64,000 nucleotides of DNA from Hygrophila difformis (GCA_030278955.1 JAOANR010000009.1:39952945-40016944); one strand, 5' to 3'. Shown: positions 47,801 through 59,701, counted from the stretch's first letter. Notes: generated from the letters alone by a model not told the origin. Translations and numbers: made by a program.

Positions 47801-49148
47801 ATCTTTTAAAAATGGACTTCCTCGGTGCATCCGATCCTTATGTCAAGCTTAGCCTCTCCGGAGAAAAGCTTCAAGCAAAGAAGACTACTGTCAAGAGGCA
47901 TACTTTGAATCCTGTATGGAATGAGGACTTCAAGCTGATTGTGAAGGAACCAAAGACCCAATTTCTTCAGCTTCACCTCTATGACTGGGAAAAGGTTTTA
48001 TCATCATATCTTCATCACAATCACATTGTACAATTCCTCTCATAACTTGATTTCATAATTCAACTTAAGTTTTGTTGAGTGATAGGTTGGTGCTCACGAT
48101 TATTTGGGAATGCAAATCTTTCCATTGAATGTGCTCATTCCATACCAGAAGAGAGATGTTTCTCTTGCTTTGGTAAACAGCTTGGATCAGAAAGATCCTC
48201 ATAACAGGAAACCACGGGGCAAGATTAACGTTGAGTTGACATTCGTTCCGTTCCTAGAAGACAGTAAGAAATTCAAGGGCTTAGATTTACAAGGACGGGG
48301 AGGTTCCAACAAGTATCATGAAAACATGTCCCTGAGCGGTACAGGTTTGCTTCTTGTTACCGTTGTAGAGGCAGAGGATGTCGAAGGGAAGAACCACAAC
48401 AACCCATACACGACAATCATCTTTAGAGGAGAGAAGCGAAAAACTAAGGTATTGGTTTTACTAATCCCAATCTTAATATTTACACTAAAGTTACAACAAC
48501 ACCGTTGAGACAGGCACATGATGTAATTTGATATAACAAACCTTTGAAATCTAAATTTGTTGACATCACAGCTTAAAAGTTTACATTTGAGTGTACTTTT
48601 CACCCAATCAATTACAACGGTATGCTTTATTTCTCAAAGGGTTCAAATTCGCACCATAAATAAGAACGTTAAATTAGTTTAAACTAATCTTTGGTGATCC
48701 AAATTTGGTGATATGGATCACTTGCTAACTAATCTTTTCATACATTAACTTTGGCTTTCTTTTTTAAACATATGCTCAAATTTTAGTATGTGTCTTTTTG
48801 TTGCTAGACTTTGAAGAAAACTCGAGACCCCCTTTGGAATGAAGAGTTTCAATTCATGTTAGATGAGGCTCCAATGAAGGAGTTAATTCATGTAGAAGTT
48901 AAGAGCCAAAAAAGACGCCTCGGATTTATATCCAAGGTACATTATGTTAGCATTTTGGGTTTTGGCTTTGAATCTGGATTTGAAATTTTCATTTCCTTTT
49001 TTTTTTGTGGTGAATGCAGGACTCATTGGGATATGTGGATATTAATCTCGGAGATGTAGTGTACAATGGACACATCAACGAGAAGTACAATTTGATCAAC
49101 TCAAGAAACGGGATTATACATTTGGACATTAGATGGAAAGTTATATGA
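44834..49148 (+). CDS. SYT3: Plant synaptotagmin (SYT3-like), 12 exons, 544 aa
   Basis: Exons: 44834-44947, 45581-45682, 45766-45816, 45912-46035, 46205-46323, 46893-46994, 47112-47186, 47578-47654, 47745-47994, 48086-48448, 48808-48936, 49020-49148. All introns are GT-AG, all phases join, and the total is 1635 nt. Plant SYTs tether the endoplasmic reticulum to the plasma membrane and bind lipids. Residues 5-31 form an N-terminal membrane anchor; about 66-246 are an SMP lipid-binding domain; C2A spans about 260-385 and C2B about 424-540. C2A keeps acidic Ca2+ ligand positions (D279, D285, D335, E337, D343). C2B has NPY in place of DPY (N444) and no acidic third loop, so it is probably Ca2+-independent. 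The length is normal for the family. SYT3 rather than SYT1/2 is my reading of C2 and C-terminal sequence. ATG 44834 is the first in-frame ATG. Confidence 0.93.
46750..46962 (+). repeat. Tandem duplication of intron 5 end and start of exon 6
   Basis: Copy 1 (46750-46855) and copy 2 (46856-46962) are ~106-bp direct repeats beginning CCATTTCTGAG. Copy 2 holds the true exon 6 acceptor (AG at 46891-46892). Copy 1 keeps an equivalent acceptor (46785-46786) but has an extra base and reads into TGA at 46826-46828, so it is a decayed partial exon lying in intron 5. Confidence 0.85.
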
Positions 49149-49878
49149 CTTCTCTTTGGTGTTTCCTTGGCTTTTTCGGGTTCACACCTCTTAGGTGTTT
49201 GATTGCTGATTCTTACAATTTTTCAAAACATAATAATATAAGAGTTAAATATTCTTTTAGGCAACTAGAATTAGTCATTTTCATTTTTTGGTCATTAATT
49301 ATTCATATAATGATTTTCGATCATGACAGGGCATTTGGGCCAAATTTAGGGCCAATTTGACTAAGCCAACGCTACAATGAGATGCGTGTATCCATCTCTC
49401 CACTTGATGGCCTAAAAGTGGAAATGGTGTCAATCTAGTATCCTATTTTATTTTTTTATTTTTTAGTTTTATTATTAAAATAAATAATACTTTTACATAC
49501 GTTTATTTATTTCACACTTTTTTTTTGTCCGTCCTAATATTTTCTGTTATTATCAACCACAATATTATCAGATATGTTCAATCCAAAAAAAAAAAACTAC
49601 AATTAAGTAAAAATTACGTAAAAACTATACTAAAACTAAGATAAAATAAGCAGCTAATTATGGGAAAATAAGTAATTGCTGTGCCTTCTCATCGGAGACT
49701 CCTTTTCTTCCTGGTCTTCAATTTTGTTTTACTTTCTCTTGGTGATTGTAGTGCCCTCACTTTTTCTACTACCATTTATTTTATTGGTATTTTCCTTAAT
49801 TAAATTTTTCTTGCTTATTTCTATTACATTTTCATTTAATATAAAAAATTAATTCAATTAATTTATTTTTTATATTTA
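49149..49878. other. 3' flank of the synaptotagmin gene and AT-rich spacer
   Basis: It should contain the 3' UTR; AATAATATAAG near 49231 could serve as a poly(A) signal region. The rest is T- and A-rich spacer with no gene that I can support. Confidence 0.4.
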
Positions 49879-49997
49879 CTCTGTCTGTCCCAACTAACTT
49901 GTCTCATTTGACTTCTGCACACAATCCAATGTACTATTTTAACCGTCAATATCTCATATATATAGTACAACTTAAAATTGTGTAAAATATATATTCT
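49879..49997. mobile_element. Truncated Stowaway-like MITE
   Basis: It begins CTCTGTCTGTCCCAAC right after a TA dinucleotide, close to the CTCCCTCCGTCCC terminal repeat of Stowaway (Tc1/mariner) MITEs, and continues with ACTTGTCTCATTT. LTR E interrupts it at 49998, and the other end is not found within the window. Confidence 0.5.
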
Positions 49998-51681
49998 TGT
50001 AACACCCCGGTTTTTGGTCACCCAGGTCAGGGTGTCACCGCCACACCTCCCTAGTAAGACACGGTTTCTCCGGTTTACTAAAGAGATGCAAGGCTAGGTA
50101 TTTCAGTATTTAAAAATATTTAAAACATTTGCAAACAGCCCATACGATATAGTCTCGAAAATAATAATATCATAACGCAGCGGAAATAGTATTTAAGTAT
50201 AATATTGCAGCGAAATGTAAATACGACCAACATGGTCAAAACACGGGTTAAACAGGCCCGTTTATTCTAATGTCTAATGCAAAAATTTAAATAATAAAGT
50301 TTGCAAAAATATAGTTTCCCCATGCATGAATGTGCCCATGATCATTCCACATACTCTGTAAGGAAAAAGGAAAATAAAATGGTTTGGTCAGCACAACTTG
50401 CTGAGTAAGTAAACACATGCATGATCGTAGGGTTTAAAAGCCATTAATTTAATATTTACATAAAAGCCTGATAATATTCATAAATAATTTAAATAAAGCC
50501 ATAATTAATTTAAATGAAGCATTTAATAATTTAAAAGACAACAATTCAATACTTAACTATCCCCATTTACTCCCAAGATTTAGTATTTCAAAGTTTCACG
50601 ATAGCATCGCGATGTCAACAAGTTTAGCCGAAAACCGGCGGCCGCAGCCGTATCTGCCATACCCAGTACCACTCCGGAGCCTCGGGAAACCCATAAGGGA
50701 TATTCACGAGAGTGTAGGCCATATATCTCATGCCGTTTTGGCAACATATCTCAATATTTCGCGCGGGGTCACCATCGTCCATATAGGCACGAAGTGAATC
50801 GTTAGGAGGGCACCCTGCAGAGCACTCACCCCCTAATTTTAAGGATCAAGTTTGTAAAGGGGATTTCCTAATTTCCAGATTTCATATATTTATTCCAAAG
50901 AGTCTTCTACTCGTTTAAACCTTAAAGGCTAGTTTCACCGTTTCAACAAGATTTCAAGATTTGACTCGGTCAACCACAGTTTACTCTAAAATTCATTAAA
51001 ACTCGAGTTTAATTCCAAAAATTTCTGAAATTTTACCACTGACTCAGAAACATCGAGATGAACAACTTTTCGTGTTTTAATTTGTCAATCCGAGATACCG
51101 AAATAGGTCAAATACATCAATTTTCGTCATAACATTAATCTCTCCGAATTCCGTATACAGCAGTTCAAGATTTCAAGATCTACGATAGCAAATCAACTCC
51201 AAACTTAATAAAATTTTACAGAGACCTTCTTAAGACATTTATCTACAACTTTCATGTTCGGCTAAATATCTAAATCGGCCTGGAACTAATGTCAAAAACG
51301 TGATCAAGATCGGACCTAAGTTCTGTCAAGAATTTCAAGATCCAATTCAAGCAGTTCAGTTTCGGGTGAATTTCAGATATCAAAACGTCTCTAAAAATTC
51401 TGAAAACTTTTACAGTAGATAGATCTAATCCTTAGGAACTTTTTTGTGTTTTACGTTTTTCCGTTTGAAGTCATTTTAAGGTTCGGAAAAATTCGACAAA
51501 ACTGTTGCGCGGGTAGAAAACGTATTATGACAGATTTACGAAAGATTTGATGAAGCTTTTAGTTTTATGTGTTTTAATTACTCTCAAAACCATGTAAGCG
51601 TTAACTTACAGATTTGTAGATGTCCGGGATCGTCTATTTCGAAGGCGTGGCTTCCAGTCCTCCGTCTATCCTCTCCGTTCG
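49998..51681 (-). repeat. LTR E: older relative of LTR D, cut by the assembly gap
   Basis: It starts TGTAACACCCCGG on the plus strand (the LTR 3' end in minus sense) with no primer site to its left, so it is a 3' or solo LTR. It aligns with LTR D's first ~1780 bp (59719 to about 61496) but is visibly diverged. It therefore overlaps by about 735 bp the LTR segment that restarts after the gap: two separate copies. Presumed target bases are 49993-49997 (ATTCT). No gene is present. Confidence 0.8.
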
Positions 51682-52181
51682 NNNNNNNNNNNNNNNNNNN
51701 NNNNNNNNNNNNNNNNNNNNNNNNNNNNNNNNNNNNNNNNNNNNNNNNNNNNNNNNNNNNNNNNNNNNNNNNNNNNNNNNNNNNNNNNNNNNNNNNNNNN
51801 NNNNNNNNNNNNNNNNNNNNNNNNNNNNNNNNNNNNNNNNNNNNNNNNNNNNNNNNNNNNNNNNNNNNNNNNNNNNNNNNNNNNNNNNNNNNNNNNNNNN
51901 NNNNNNNNNNNNNNNNNNNNNNNNNNNNNNNNNNNNNNNNNNNNNNNNNNNNNNNNNNNNNNNNNNNNNNNNNNNNNNNNNNNNNNNNNNNNNNNNNNNN
52001 NNNNNNNNNNNNNNNNNNNNNNNNNNNNNNNNNNNNNNNNNNNNNNNNNNNNNNNNNNNNNNNNNNNNNNNNNNNNNNNNNNNNNNNNNNNNNNNNNNNN
52101 NNNNNNNNNNNNNNNNNNNNNNNNNNNNNNNNNNNNNNNNNNNNNNNNNNNNNNNNNNNNNNNNNNNNNNNNNNNNNNNNN
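51682..52181. other. Assembly gap of 500 N
   Basis: Exactly 500 N, a conventional placeholder. Open frames across it are artefacts. The true gap must hold at least the missing 1043 bp of D's left LTR (counterpart of 59719-60761), and perhaps the remainder of LTR E and the first part of LTR F. Confidence 0.95.
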
Positions 52182-53739
52182 GATTTCAAAATTTCGTTTC
52201 GGTAAATCACAGTTTACTCCAAAATTCGTCTAAAATCAGATTTAATTCCAAAAATTCCAAAATTTCATATCTGACTCGGAAACATCAAGATCTACAACTT
52301 TCATGTTTTAACTTTTTCAATCCGAGATACCTAAGTAGGTCAAAATCGCCAATTTTCGCATAACAAGAAATCTGTCCGAGTTTAACAGGTCACAGTTTAA
52401 AGATTTCAATTTCTACCATATCAATTCAACTCCAAATTTAATGAAATTTGACAGGGATCATCTTAAGACATTTATCTACAACTTTCATGTTCGGCCAAAG
52501 ATCTAAAACAGCCTAGATCCTATGTCAAAAACGTAATCAAGATCATTCCTAAGTTCTGTCCAAGATATCAAGATCTAAAATCAAACAGTTCGGTTTCAAT
52601 GGATTTTCACATATCAAATGAGCTCCAAAAATTCTCAAATTTTTACAGTAGCTAGGTCTAAGTCTTAGGAACGTTTTTCGTCTTTTAAGTTTTTCCGTTT
52701 GAGTTCGTTTTAAGGGTCGGAAAAATTCACCAAATCTGTTGCGTCGGTAGAAAAACAAAAGTGGACAGATTTATGGTTCTTGTTGAATCTTTTAGGTTCC
52801 GAATGTTTTAAAATCTCCCAAAACCATGTAAGGTTAACTTACAGTGTCTATGAACGTCGGGAATGTCTAGTTCGGAGGCGTGGCTTCCAGATCACCGTTT
52901 CTCCTCTCCGTTCGTCGGGTTCTACGATCTAGATTCGATACGGGGGTGTAGAAAGAAAAAGGAGATGATTAGGATTCGTTTTCGAATCGTTTATTGAATA
53001 GAGATTGGACCGAGACTTACCACGACTATGGAGATCTGTAGAGAACTCGTCCAACAGCGTTCGTCTTGGTTTCGTGCCTCCGACGACTCCGGATTTAGGG
53101 TTTCTAACGTATAGAATGTTGTAGGGTTTTGGTAAACTTGTTTGGGGCTCCCAAGGGGCTTATTTATAGAATTCTTAATTCCTAGGGCGTCCACAACCGA
53201 CCTAGACGTCTGGAGTCGAGAGATGTTCAACCGAAAGTCGAAAAATCCGCGTTCGGGTGAGAGATTCACGCAACAAACAAATCTGTGGGGTGGCGCGGTC
53301 GTGGCGCGCTGAAGCCCTTCCACCGCGCGGCCACCGCGCCGACTTCGCCTGGACTTCGGTCCGGGCGGGTCGTGCGATCCGTCGTGCTTTTCCGCCTCTC
53401 TTTCGGGTTTCTATCCCTCTATGCTCCCGAATTCCGATTTCCGGGGTATATTCGGGTTCATACTTTCTCTCTAATTTTATTCCCAGTCTAATTGAATGTT
53501 TTGGACTCGAATACTCGAGTTCGTTAGTGTCGGGTTTTGGTGTACCACTTATCCATCCTTTTATTTAATTAAATTCTTTTAATTCCTTTTTAAGTAAAAA
53601 TCTCATTTCTCATTTCCTTATCTTTATTTATCTCTTTTATTTGCTGGATTTATTTATTTATTTATAATATTTATTTTATTTATTATTTATTTATTTAATT
53701 ATTGTTTTATTTTATGTTGGAAAATTCTCGGGTATTACA
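52182..53739 (-). repeat. 3' LTR of element D, visible part
   Basis: It is collinear with 60762-62319 at a constant offset of 8580, about 99.5 percent identical by eye. It ends CGGGTATTACA on the plus strand. The missing ~1043 bp are in the gap. Frames in it, such as 52991-53323, recur in the other LTR and are not genes. Confidence 0.92.
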
Positions 53740-53967
53740 GTCTACCCTCCTTAAGAATCAACTTCGTCCTCGAAGTTGTGTTTCGGCTTTTCTCGTCTCG
53801 TGCTAAGGTCTTGTGTTTGTTTTATTATGTTGTGACTGAACTTAGAATTAAACTTCTAAGCTGCCTACGTACCCGGTAAAGGGATCAAGCCATAACGTAG
53901 TTCAAAAGTTTACAAAAATGCACGAAAAATTAGGGGGTATGACATCCTCTCCCCCTTAAGATTGCAG
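53740..53967 (-). promoter_or_regulatory. 3' region of D: two polypurine tracts and a relic LTR start
   Basis: In element sense, after the gag-pol stop: a first purine tract CTTAAGGGGGAGAGGA ending at 53945, then TGTCATACCCCC. About 115 bp follow that match the start of a C-family LTR (including GGGTACGTAGGCAGCTT and AAGTTCAGTCAC). Then comes a stem-loop, CAACTTCG/CGAAGTTG with loop AGGA (53759-53778), and a second purine tract AAGGAGGG just before the real LTR at 53739. A further stem-loop, CAGTTATG/CATAACTG with loop AAGA, spans the gag-pol stop (53965-53984). Confidence 0.8.
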
Positions 53968-56900
53968 TTATGTCTTCATAACTGTGTCGGTATCGGCTTG
54001 GAACAATGTCGGGTATCGTTCCCTCATATCGGATTCTACTTCCCAAGTTGCCGTCTCACTTTCGTGGTTTGACCAAAGAACCTTGATCATTTTGATGGTT
54101 TTGTTCCTCGTTACTCGTTCCTTAGTATCGAGAATACGCACTGGGACTTCTTCGTAAGTCAAATCTTCATCGAGCTCAATTATCTCCGGTTGAAGTACAT
54201 GTGTCGGGTCCGGCACATACTTCTTTAGTTGTGAGACATGGAAGACATTATGAACTCGATCTAAGTGTGGCGGTAAAGCCAATCGGTAGGCTAGAGTTCC
54301 GACTCGTTCTAGAATCTCGTAAGGTCCTATGTATCGTGGACTTAACTTCCCTCGTTTGCCAAAGCGCATCACCCCCTTCATGGGTGATATCTTTAGCATG
54401 ACCCTATCTCCCACTTGAAATTCTAGGTCTCGTCGTCTCACGTCGGCATAACTCTTTTGACGGTCTTGAGCGGCTTTCATCTTCCCTTGAATCACTTTGA
54501 TTTGTTGAGCCATGTCTTCGATAAGTTGTGGTCCCACTACCACGGACTTATCGTTTTCTTCCCAGCTCAAAGGGCTTCGGCACTTTCGTCCATACAATGC
54601 CTCGAAAGGTGCCATGCCAATACTCGCATGGTAACTATTATTATAGGAAAACTCAATCAAGGGTAAATGAGATTCCCAATTTCCTTTGAATTCCAACACG
54701 CATGCTCTCAGCATGTCTTCTAGTGTTTGGATTGTTCTTTCGGTTTGTCCATCCGACATCGGGTGGAATGCGGTGCTCATTTTGATTTGAGTACCGAGAG
54801 CTTTTTGTAACTCCGTCCAGAAATGAGAGACAAATCTACTGTCTCTATCGGAAATGATATCATGTGGTACTCCATGTCGTCGTACCACGTTATCAATGTA
54901 GGCTCGGGCCAATTGGTCCATAGTCCACGTGTCTTTCATTGGGATAAATATGGCTGTCTTCGTTAGCCTATCCACAATCACCCAAATCTTGTTCAGGCCT
55001 TTAGGTGATCGGGGTAATCCCGAGACAAAGTCCATTGAGATGCTATCCCACTTCCAACTTGGAATCTCTAGTGGTTGCATCAATCCTAAGGGTTTATGTC
55101 GCACTGCCTTAACCTTTTGGCAGGTGAGACATCTCGCCACGAAATTTGCCACTTCCTTCTTCATTCCCGGCCACCAATAGATCTTCTTCAGATCTTTGTA
55201 TAGCTTGTCACCTCCGGAATGTACGGAGTATGGCGTGTTGTGCCCTTCCTCCATCAACCTTCGCTTCAACTCGGCACATTTAAGAGGTACACACCATCTA
55301 CCTTTAAAACGGATGCTTCCATCCTCGTGGACAGCAAATCCTATTGCCTTTCCTTCGGCAATATACTCTTTCATCTTCTCGAGTTTCGGGTCGCCCGGTT
55401 GAGCGAGTCGAATCTCGTCTAATGTTGGAGTTTCTACGACCATGGCATTGACCGTTTCTCTCACTGTGCCAGGATGCACAAGTTCTAACTCCAATCTTGC
55501 CAAATCCATGTACAATGCCGGCGGAATTACCAACGAGTTTGTCACGTGTTGGGTTTTCCGACTTAGGGCATCGGCTACCACATTCGCCTTCCCCTCGTGG
55601 TATGCTATCTCTAAATCGTAGTCTTTAATGAATTCCAACCACCTTCGCTGTCTCAAATTCAACTCCTTCTGAGTGAATATATATTTCAAGCTCTTGTGGT
55701 CGGTGAACATTCGACACTTCCGCCCATAAAGATAATGTCTCCATATCTTTAGAGCGAAAACGACCGCTGCCAACTCCAGGTCATGCGTCGGATAATTTTC
55801 CTCGTGAGGTTTTAGTTGGCGTGATGCATAGGCTACGACTCTCGAGTCTTGCATCAAAACACAACCTAGACCTTCCTTCGAAGCATCGCTATATACTTCG
55901 AAGTCACCATTCTCTGATGGTAATGTTAATACGGGTGTGGTTGTGAGTCGTTTCTTCAGCTCTTGAAACGATGTCTCACATGCTTCGGTCCACTCGTATT
56001 TTGCTCCTTTCTTAAGTAGCTGGGTCAAAGGACGTGCAATCCTTGAAAAGTCCTTTACAAATCGTCTGTAATATCCGGCTAATCCAAGGAAACTCCTTAT
56101 TTCCGTTGGACTCTTGGGAGTTGCCCATTCGGTTACGGCAGAGACTTTTGCCGGATCCACTGATACTCCATCAGCGGATACTATGTGTCCGAGAAATGCC
56201 ACTTCTTTCAGCCAGAAGTCACATTTGGACAATTTGCCGTATAGCTGATTTCTTCGCAAGATTTCTAACACTTGATGTAAGTGTTTTGCATGCTCTTCCT
56301 CGCTCTTCGAGTAGATCAGGATGTCGTCGATGAACACTACGACGCACTGATCTAACAATTCCCGGAACATGTTGTTCATGAGATTCATGAACATGGCCGG
56401 AGCATTTGTTAACCCGAAGGATAACACTGTGAACTCGTAATGGCCATATCGCGTTCGAAATGCCGTCTTTGGAATGTCCTTCTCGGCGATCCTCAATTGA
56501 TGATACCCCGATCGCAAATCGATCTTCGAGAATACTGAAGCTCCCTTCAGTTGATCAAACAGATCCTCTATTCTCGGTAGGGGGTATTTATTCTTAATGG
56601 TCACTTGGTTTAGTCCTCGGTAATCTATGCAAAGGCGTAGCCCTCCGTCTTTCTTCTTGACAAACAAAACCGGTGCTCCCCAAGGGGACGTACTCGGTCT
56701 TATGTAACCTTTTCCCAATAGCTCCTCGAGTTGTTCCTTTAACTCCTTCATTTCCAGTGGTGCCATCCGGTACGGAGCTTTTGAGACAGGCTCTGTCCCC
56801 GGAATGAGATCTATGGTGAATTCAAGATCTCTCTCAGGTGGCATGCCCGGAACGTCTTCAGGGAATACGTCCGGGTATTCTCTTACCACTGGTATGCTAT

Positions 56901-58698
56901 CAACCTTGTTCTCTTCCGCCTCAAGGTTGTGCACATAGCACGCATATAGTTCATACCCCTTACGCATCAAGTTACTTAGTTTAAGGGCACTAACGATTTT
57001 GTTACTCTTCTTAGGGGGCTGAAAGTAAAAGATCACTCTCTTTCCCCTACTTTTTGACAAGGTGATCTTTTGCTTTTGGCATTCGATCACCGCTTTATAC
57101 TGGGATAGCCAATCCATCCCCAGTATGATGTCAAAGTCTCTTAAGTTAAATTCTACCAAGTTCGCGAAGAATTCTACGTTCTTTATCACTATAGGAATTC
57201 CGTTATATCGTTTAGAGCAAGACACTACTTCTCCAGAAGGCAATTGAATTCCTAAGCTAATTCTCTCGCACTTAGGTAGATCTAACTCAGGCACTATCCT
57301 TGATGCAATAATTGAGCAACTAGCTCCGGAATCAAATAGAATTCTAAGGGGCGTATTCAAAACGTGAAATGTACCTGCCATCACTTCTCCTTGTGCAGGC
57401 ACGTCCGCTTGGTTTACCACGTTCAGCCTCCCCATAGGGCGTCCCTGATTTCCCTGCTGATTCGCATTTGGCTGCTGATTTTGTTGCTGGTTTTGATTCT
57501 GTGGGGGCGGAGGTCGTTGGTTCTGGTTCTGGTTTTGCGGCCTATTTTGAGGGGGTCTGTACCCTTGGTTATTCCCGTTCCGACCGTTTTGGTTTTGAAG
57601 CTGTTCTTGCCCCGCGACCAAATCGTCCCTCTTCGTTATGTTCTCGAGCCTAGTTCGACATTCCCGTCGAACGTGACCCATTCGACCGCATCGGTAACAG
57701 GCGCCTTGTTGCGGGCATCCCCTTGCCAGATGTGGTCGTCCACATCGCGGGCAAGGCGGTACCGGATCTTCTTGATTGAACCTCCTCCCCGTGTTGTTTT
57801 GTTGGGGCCTATTCGACCCTCTGCGCTGCTCGTTCCTTCCAGTGTTGTTCTCGTTTCTTGAGTCTCGGCTTCTCTTGTCCTGAGGACCCCTGCTGGACTC
57901 CCCACTCACCCTTCTTTTCAGCTGCTGCAAACGTGCTACCGCTACAGCGCGATCGTATACGGCTTGCAAATCGGGGTAGTGTACCCCCGCGATCACCTCG
58001 CGCACAGACAGGTTCAGTCCCATCTCGAACTTCTGTGCCTTTTCCGCATCAGTAGGCACTAGCCTTGGTGCGAACCTCACCAGCTCCTTAAAGCGGGTGT
58101 AGTATTCTTGCACCGTTTGGCTTCCTTGCTTCAGTGACAGGAATTCCTCGTACATGGCAGCTTTGGTACTCAAGGGATAGAATCGATCCCTGAGTAGTTC
58201 CATCATCTCCATCCACGAGTAAGGCTCGTCATCTTCAGTCAGTTTGGCTTGCGTTGCTTGCCACCAGTCATCAGCTTCGCCTCCCAAGTAGTATGAAGCG
58301 ACATGTACCCTCTCCCCTTCCGGACATTTGACCGCTCCCAGCAGCTTGTCAAAAGTCCGGATCCATTCCTCCAGTTTAGCTGGATCCTCCTCACCAGCAT
58401 AGTGGGGCGGCTGGTAGGGATTCACCATCGCTAGGTAGTTAGGGCGAGCTTGGGGCGGAGGTACCGCCGCAGCTTGACCCTGGTTGACTTGCGCGTTTCC
58501 GAGCGCAATCAACACTTCCTCTATCGTCCTAAGACGATCGCCCACATTGTTCGGTGCGGGGGCGTCCTGCGCACCTTGGGGTTGTTCCATCTCAGGTTGA
58601 ATCGGTTCAGTGACGTTTGGTGGTGTTTCAGTAGGTGTTTCAGTAGTGGTTTGGGGAGCAGGTTGGGCTCTGCCTCTTCCTCTTCCTCTGGGTGCCAT
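53968..58698 (-). CDS. Element D gag-pol-chromodomain polyprotein, intact (1576 aa)
   Basis: One uninterrupted frame. I choose ATG 58698 ([10 protein letters not shown]), matching element C, over the in-frame ATG 17 codons upstream. Gag capsid lies at about 80-270, knuckles [13 protein letters not shown] then [14 protein letters not shown] (334-347), protease DSG at 456-458, and RT with FIDDIL (catalytic DD 791-792). RNase H has [10 protein letters not shown] near 935, integrase its zinc region ending CLTCQK near 1190, and the core DDE has DRDSRF near 1281 and a Glu near 1318. A C-terminal chromodomain (about 1512-1560, EEVPVRILD to ATWEVESD) may steer integration by binding modified histones. 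Motifs look complete, so it may encode active enzymes. Lineage is most likely Tekay/Del. The stop codon lies inside a stem-loop. Confidence 0.95.
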   Translation of the reverse strand: MAPRGRGRGRAQPAPQTTTETPTETPPNVTEPIQPEMEQPQGAQDAPAPNNVGDRLRTIEEVLIALGNAQVNQGQAAAVPPPQARPNYLAMVNPYQPPHYAGEEDPAKLEEWIRTFDKLLGAVKCPEGERVHVASYYLGGEADDWWQATQAKLTEDDEPYSWMEMMELLRDRFYPLSTKAAMYEEFLSLKQGSQTVQEYYTRFKELVRFAPRLVPTDAEKAQKFEMGLNLSVREVIAGVHYPDLQAVYDRAVAVARLQQLKRRVSGESSRGPQDKRSRDSRNENNTGRNEQRRGSNRPQQNNTGRRFNQEDPVPPCPRCGRPHLARGCPQQGACYRCGRMGHVRRECRTRLENITKRDDLVAGQEQLQNQNGRNGNNQGYRPPQNRPQNQNQNQRPPPPQNQNQQQNQQPNANQQGNQGRPMGRLNVVNQADVPAQGEVMAGTFHVLNTPLRILFDSGASCSIIASRIVPELDLPKCERISLGIQLPSGEVVSCSKRYNGIPIVIKNVEFFANLVEFNLRDFDIILGMDWLSQYKAVIECQKQKITLSKSRGKRVIFYFQPPKKSNKIVSALKLSNLMRKGYELYACYVHNLEAEENKVDSIPVVREYPDVFPEDVPGMPPERDLEFTIDLIPGTEPVSKAPYRMAPLEMKELKEQLEELLGKGYIRPSTSPWGAPVLFVKKKDGGLRLCIDYRGLNQVTIKNKYPLPRIEDLFDQLKGASVFSKIDLRSGYHQLRIAEKDIPKTAFRTRYGHYEFTVLSFGLTNAPAMFMNLMNNMFRELLDQCVVVFIDDILIYSKSEEEHAKHLHQVLEILRRNQLYGKLSKCDFWLKEVAFLGHIVSADGVSVDPAKVSAVTEWATPKSPTEIRSFLGLAGYYRRFVKDFSRIARPLTQLLKKGAKYEWTEACETSFQELKKRLTTTPVLTLPSENGDFEVYSDASKEGLGCVLMQDSRVVAYASRQLKPHEENYPTHDLELAAVVFALKIWRHYLYGRKCRMFTDHKSLKYIFTQKELNLRQRRWLEFIKDYDLEIAYHEGKANVVADALSRKTQHVTNSLVIPPALYMDLARLELELVHPGTVRETVNAMVVETPTLDEIRLAQPGDPKLEKMKEYIAEGKAIGFAVHEDGSIRFKGRWCVPLKCAELKRRLMEEGHNTPYSVHSGGDKLYKDLKKIYWWPGMKKEVANFVARCLTCQKVKAVRHKPLGLMQPLEIPSWKWDSISMDFVSGLPRSPKGLNKIWVIVDRLTKTAIFIPMKDTWTMDQLARAYIDNVVRRHGVPHDIISDRDSRFVSHFWTELQKALGTQIKMSTAFHPMSDGQTERTIQTLEDMLRACVLEFKGNWESHLPLIEFSYNNSYHASIGMAPFEALYGRKCRSPLSWEENDKSVVVGPQLIEDMAQQIKVIQGKMKAAQDRQKSYADVRRRDLEFQVGDRVMLKISPMKGVMRFGKRGKLSPRYIGPYEILERVGTLAYRLALPPHLDRVHNVFHVSQLKKYVPDPTHVLQPEIIELDEDLTYEEVPVRILDTKERVTRNKTIKMIKVLWSNHESETATWEVESDMRERYPTLFQADTDTVMKT

Positions 58699-58968
58699 TC
58701 TGGTACAAATAGGATAGATTAGGGCTGGTGAATTTAGCATATAGTCCAAGCAATTTCTATGAATGTATATGTGTGTAGTAATTTAGCACGTGGTGCTTTG
58801 TTCGGATTGAGGAGCATCGTATGCTTCGGGGTTTTATTTTATTTTGTCTTGTTTTGTTTTGTTTTGTTTTAAAAAAAAAAATAAATCGGCATTTTATTTC
58901 CTCAAAAGAGATTTTAATACAAAAGTAGAAATATTTTTCTAGCAAAACGATGTCTAACAGTAGAATCT

Positions 58969-59304
58969 CTAGTGCCTCATGACGTCTCTCGGCGGGGTAG
59001 CAGGATCTTCCTCCGGATCTTCCTCCTCCGAACTCGGCGGTAGTAGGTCATCAAAGATAGTGTTTAAGTCTTGCCCGTGGGCATCGATGTATTCCTTTAG
59101 TATTAAGTTTTGTGTAGTGAGGGTTTGGACTTGGCGTTCGAGTTGGTTTATGCGGTGATGATCCGCCTCTCTCAAGTTGCCCATGTGATGTAAATTGGCC
59201 TCCAATTGAGCCATACGGTACTTCATTTGGTCTAGGGTTTGGTGGGAATCGAGATGAACGCTCATCATCCTGACCATCAACTGCATCATGTCCTGACTAG
59301 CCAT
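58969..59304 (-). CDS. Extra ORF upstream of gag-pol in D: coiled-coil protein
   Basis: It encodes 111 aa from ATG 59304. It is predicted helical and coiled coil over about residues 5-80 (LEANLHHMGNLREADHH, then INQLERQVQTL), followed by DDLLPP and an acidic tail (SSEEEDPEEDP). It shares spaced landmarks with the 175-aa protein of element C at the same position, but lacks C's Pro/Val-rich linker. The gap to the gag-pol start is 270 bp. I do not recognise a known family. The frame is intact in both elements, which suggests selection while the elements were active. It is not gag, because a full gag follows. Confidence 0.72.
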   Translation of the reverse strand: MASQDMMQLMVRMMSVHLDSHQTLDQMKYRMAQLEANLHHMGNLREADHHRINQLERQVQTLTTQNLILKEYIDAHGQDLNTIFDDLLPPSSEEEDPEEDPATPPRDVMRH

Positions 59305-59333
59305 CTAGCGCAAGCAAGAGATCTAGGTTAATA

Positions 59334-59470
59334 TTCGCCAAGATTCTAAGTTCATTTCGCCAAGATTCTAAGTTCGAGTTTCCAAGATTCTAAGTTCAAG
59401 TTTCGCCAAGATGCTAAGTTCAAGTTTCGCAAAGATTCTAAGTTCGAGTTTCGCAAAGATTCTAAGTTCA
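59334..59470 (-). repeat. 22-24-bp tandem repeat in the leader of D
   Basis: Six imperfect copies of a unit like TTTCGCCAAGATTCTAAG plus TTCGAG lie directly upstream of the extra ORF in element sense. Unit starts: 59334, 59355, 59379, 59401, 59425, 59449. The leader of element C has no counterpart. The repeat makes a repetitive open frame (59368-59574) that I regard as a by-product. Confidence 0.85.
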
Positions 59471-59701
59471 TGGCAGAGATGCAACATGCATATGCAAATG
59501 ATATTTTCCCCCCAATAATAATTTAATGCACCATATATATTTTTCCCATGAGTTTTAAAATAAAATTTCTCCATGGAAATAAAAATTTAAAATTTAAAAT
59601 AATAGTCTAAATATTAATAGTAGCTTAGAAAAAATAATGATGGTCTAAAAATAATAGTTTAAAAATAGTAATGGTTTAAAAATAATAGTTTAAAAATAGC
59701 C

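Noticed and set aside
51567..52363. Open frames of 208-247 residues across the N gap
   Set aside because: They consist mostly of unknown bases; artefacts.
49998..53739. Reading this as one long left LTR of element D
   Set aside because: The part before the gap overlaps by ~735 bp the LTR segment that follows it and is much more diverged, so two copies are present.
59368..59574. 68-residue repetitive frame in the leader of D
   Set aside because: It is the translation of a 22-24-bp tandem repeat and is not shared with element C.
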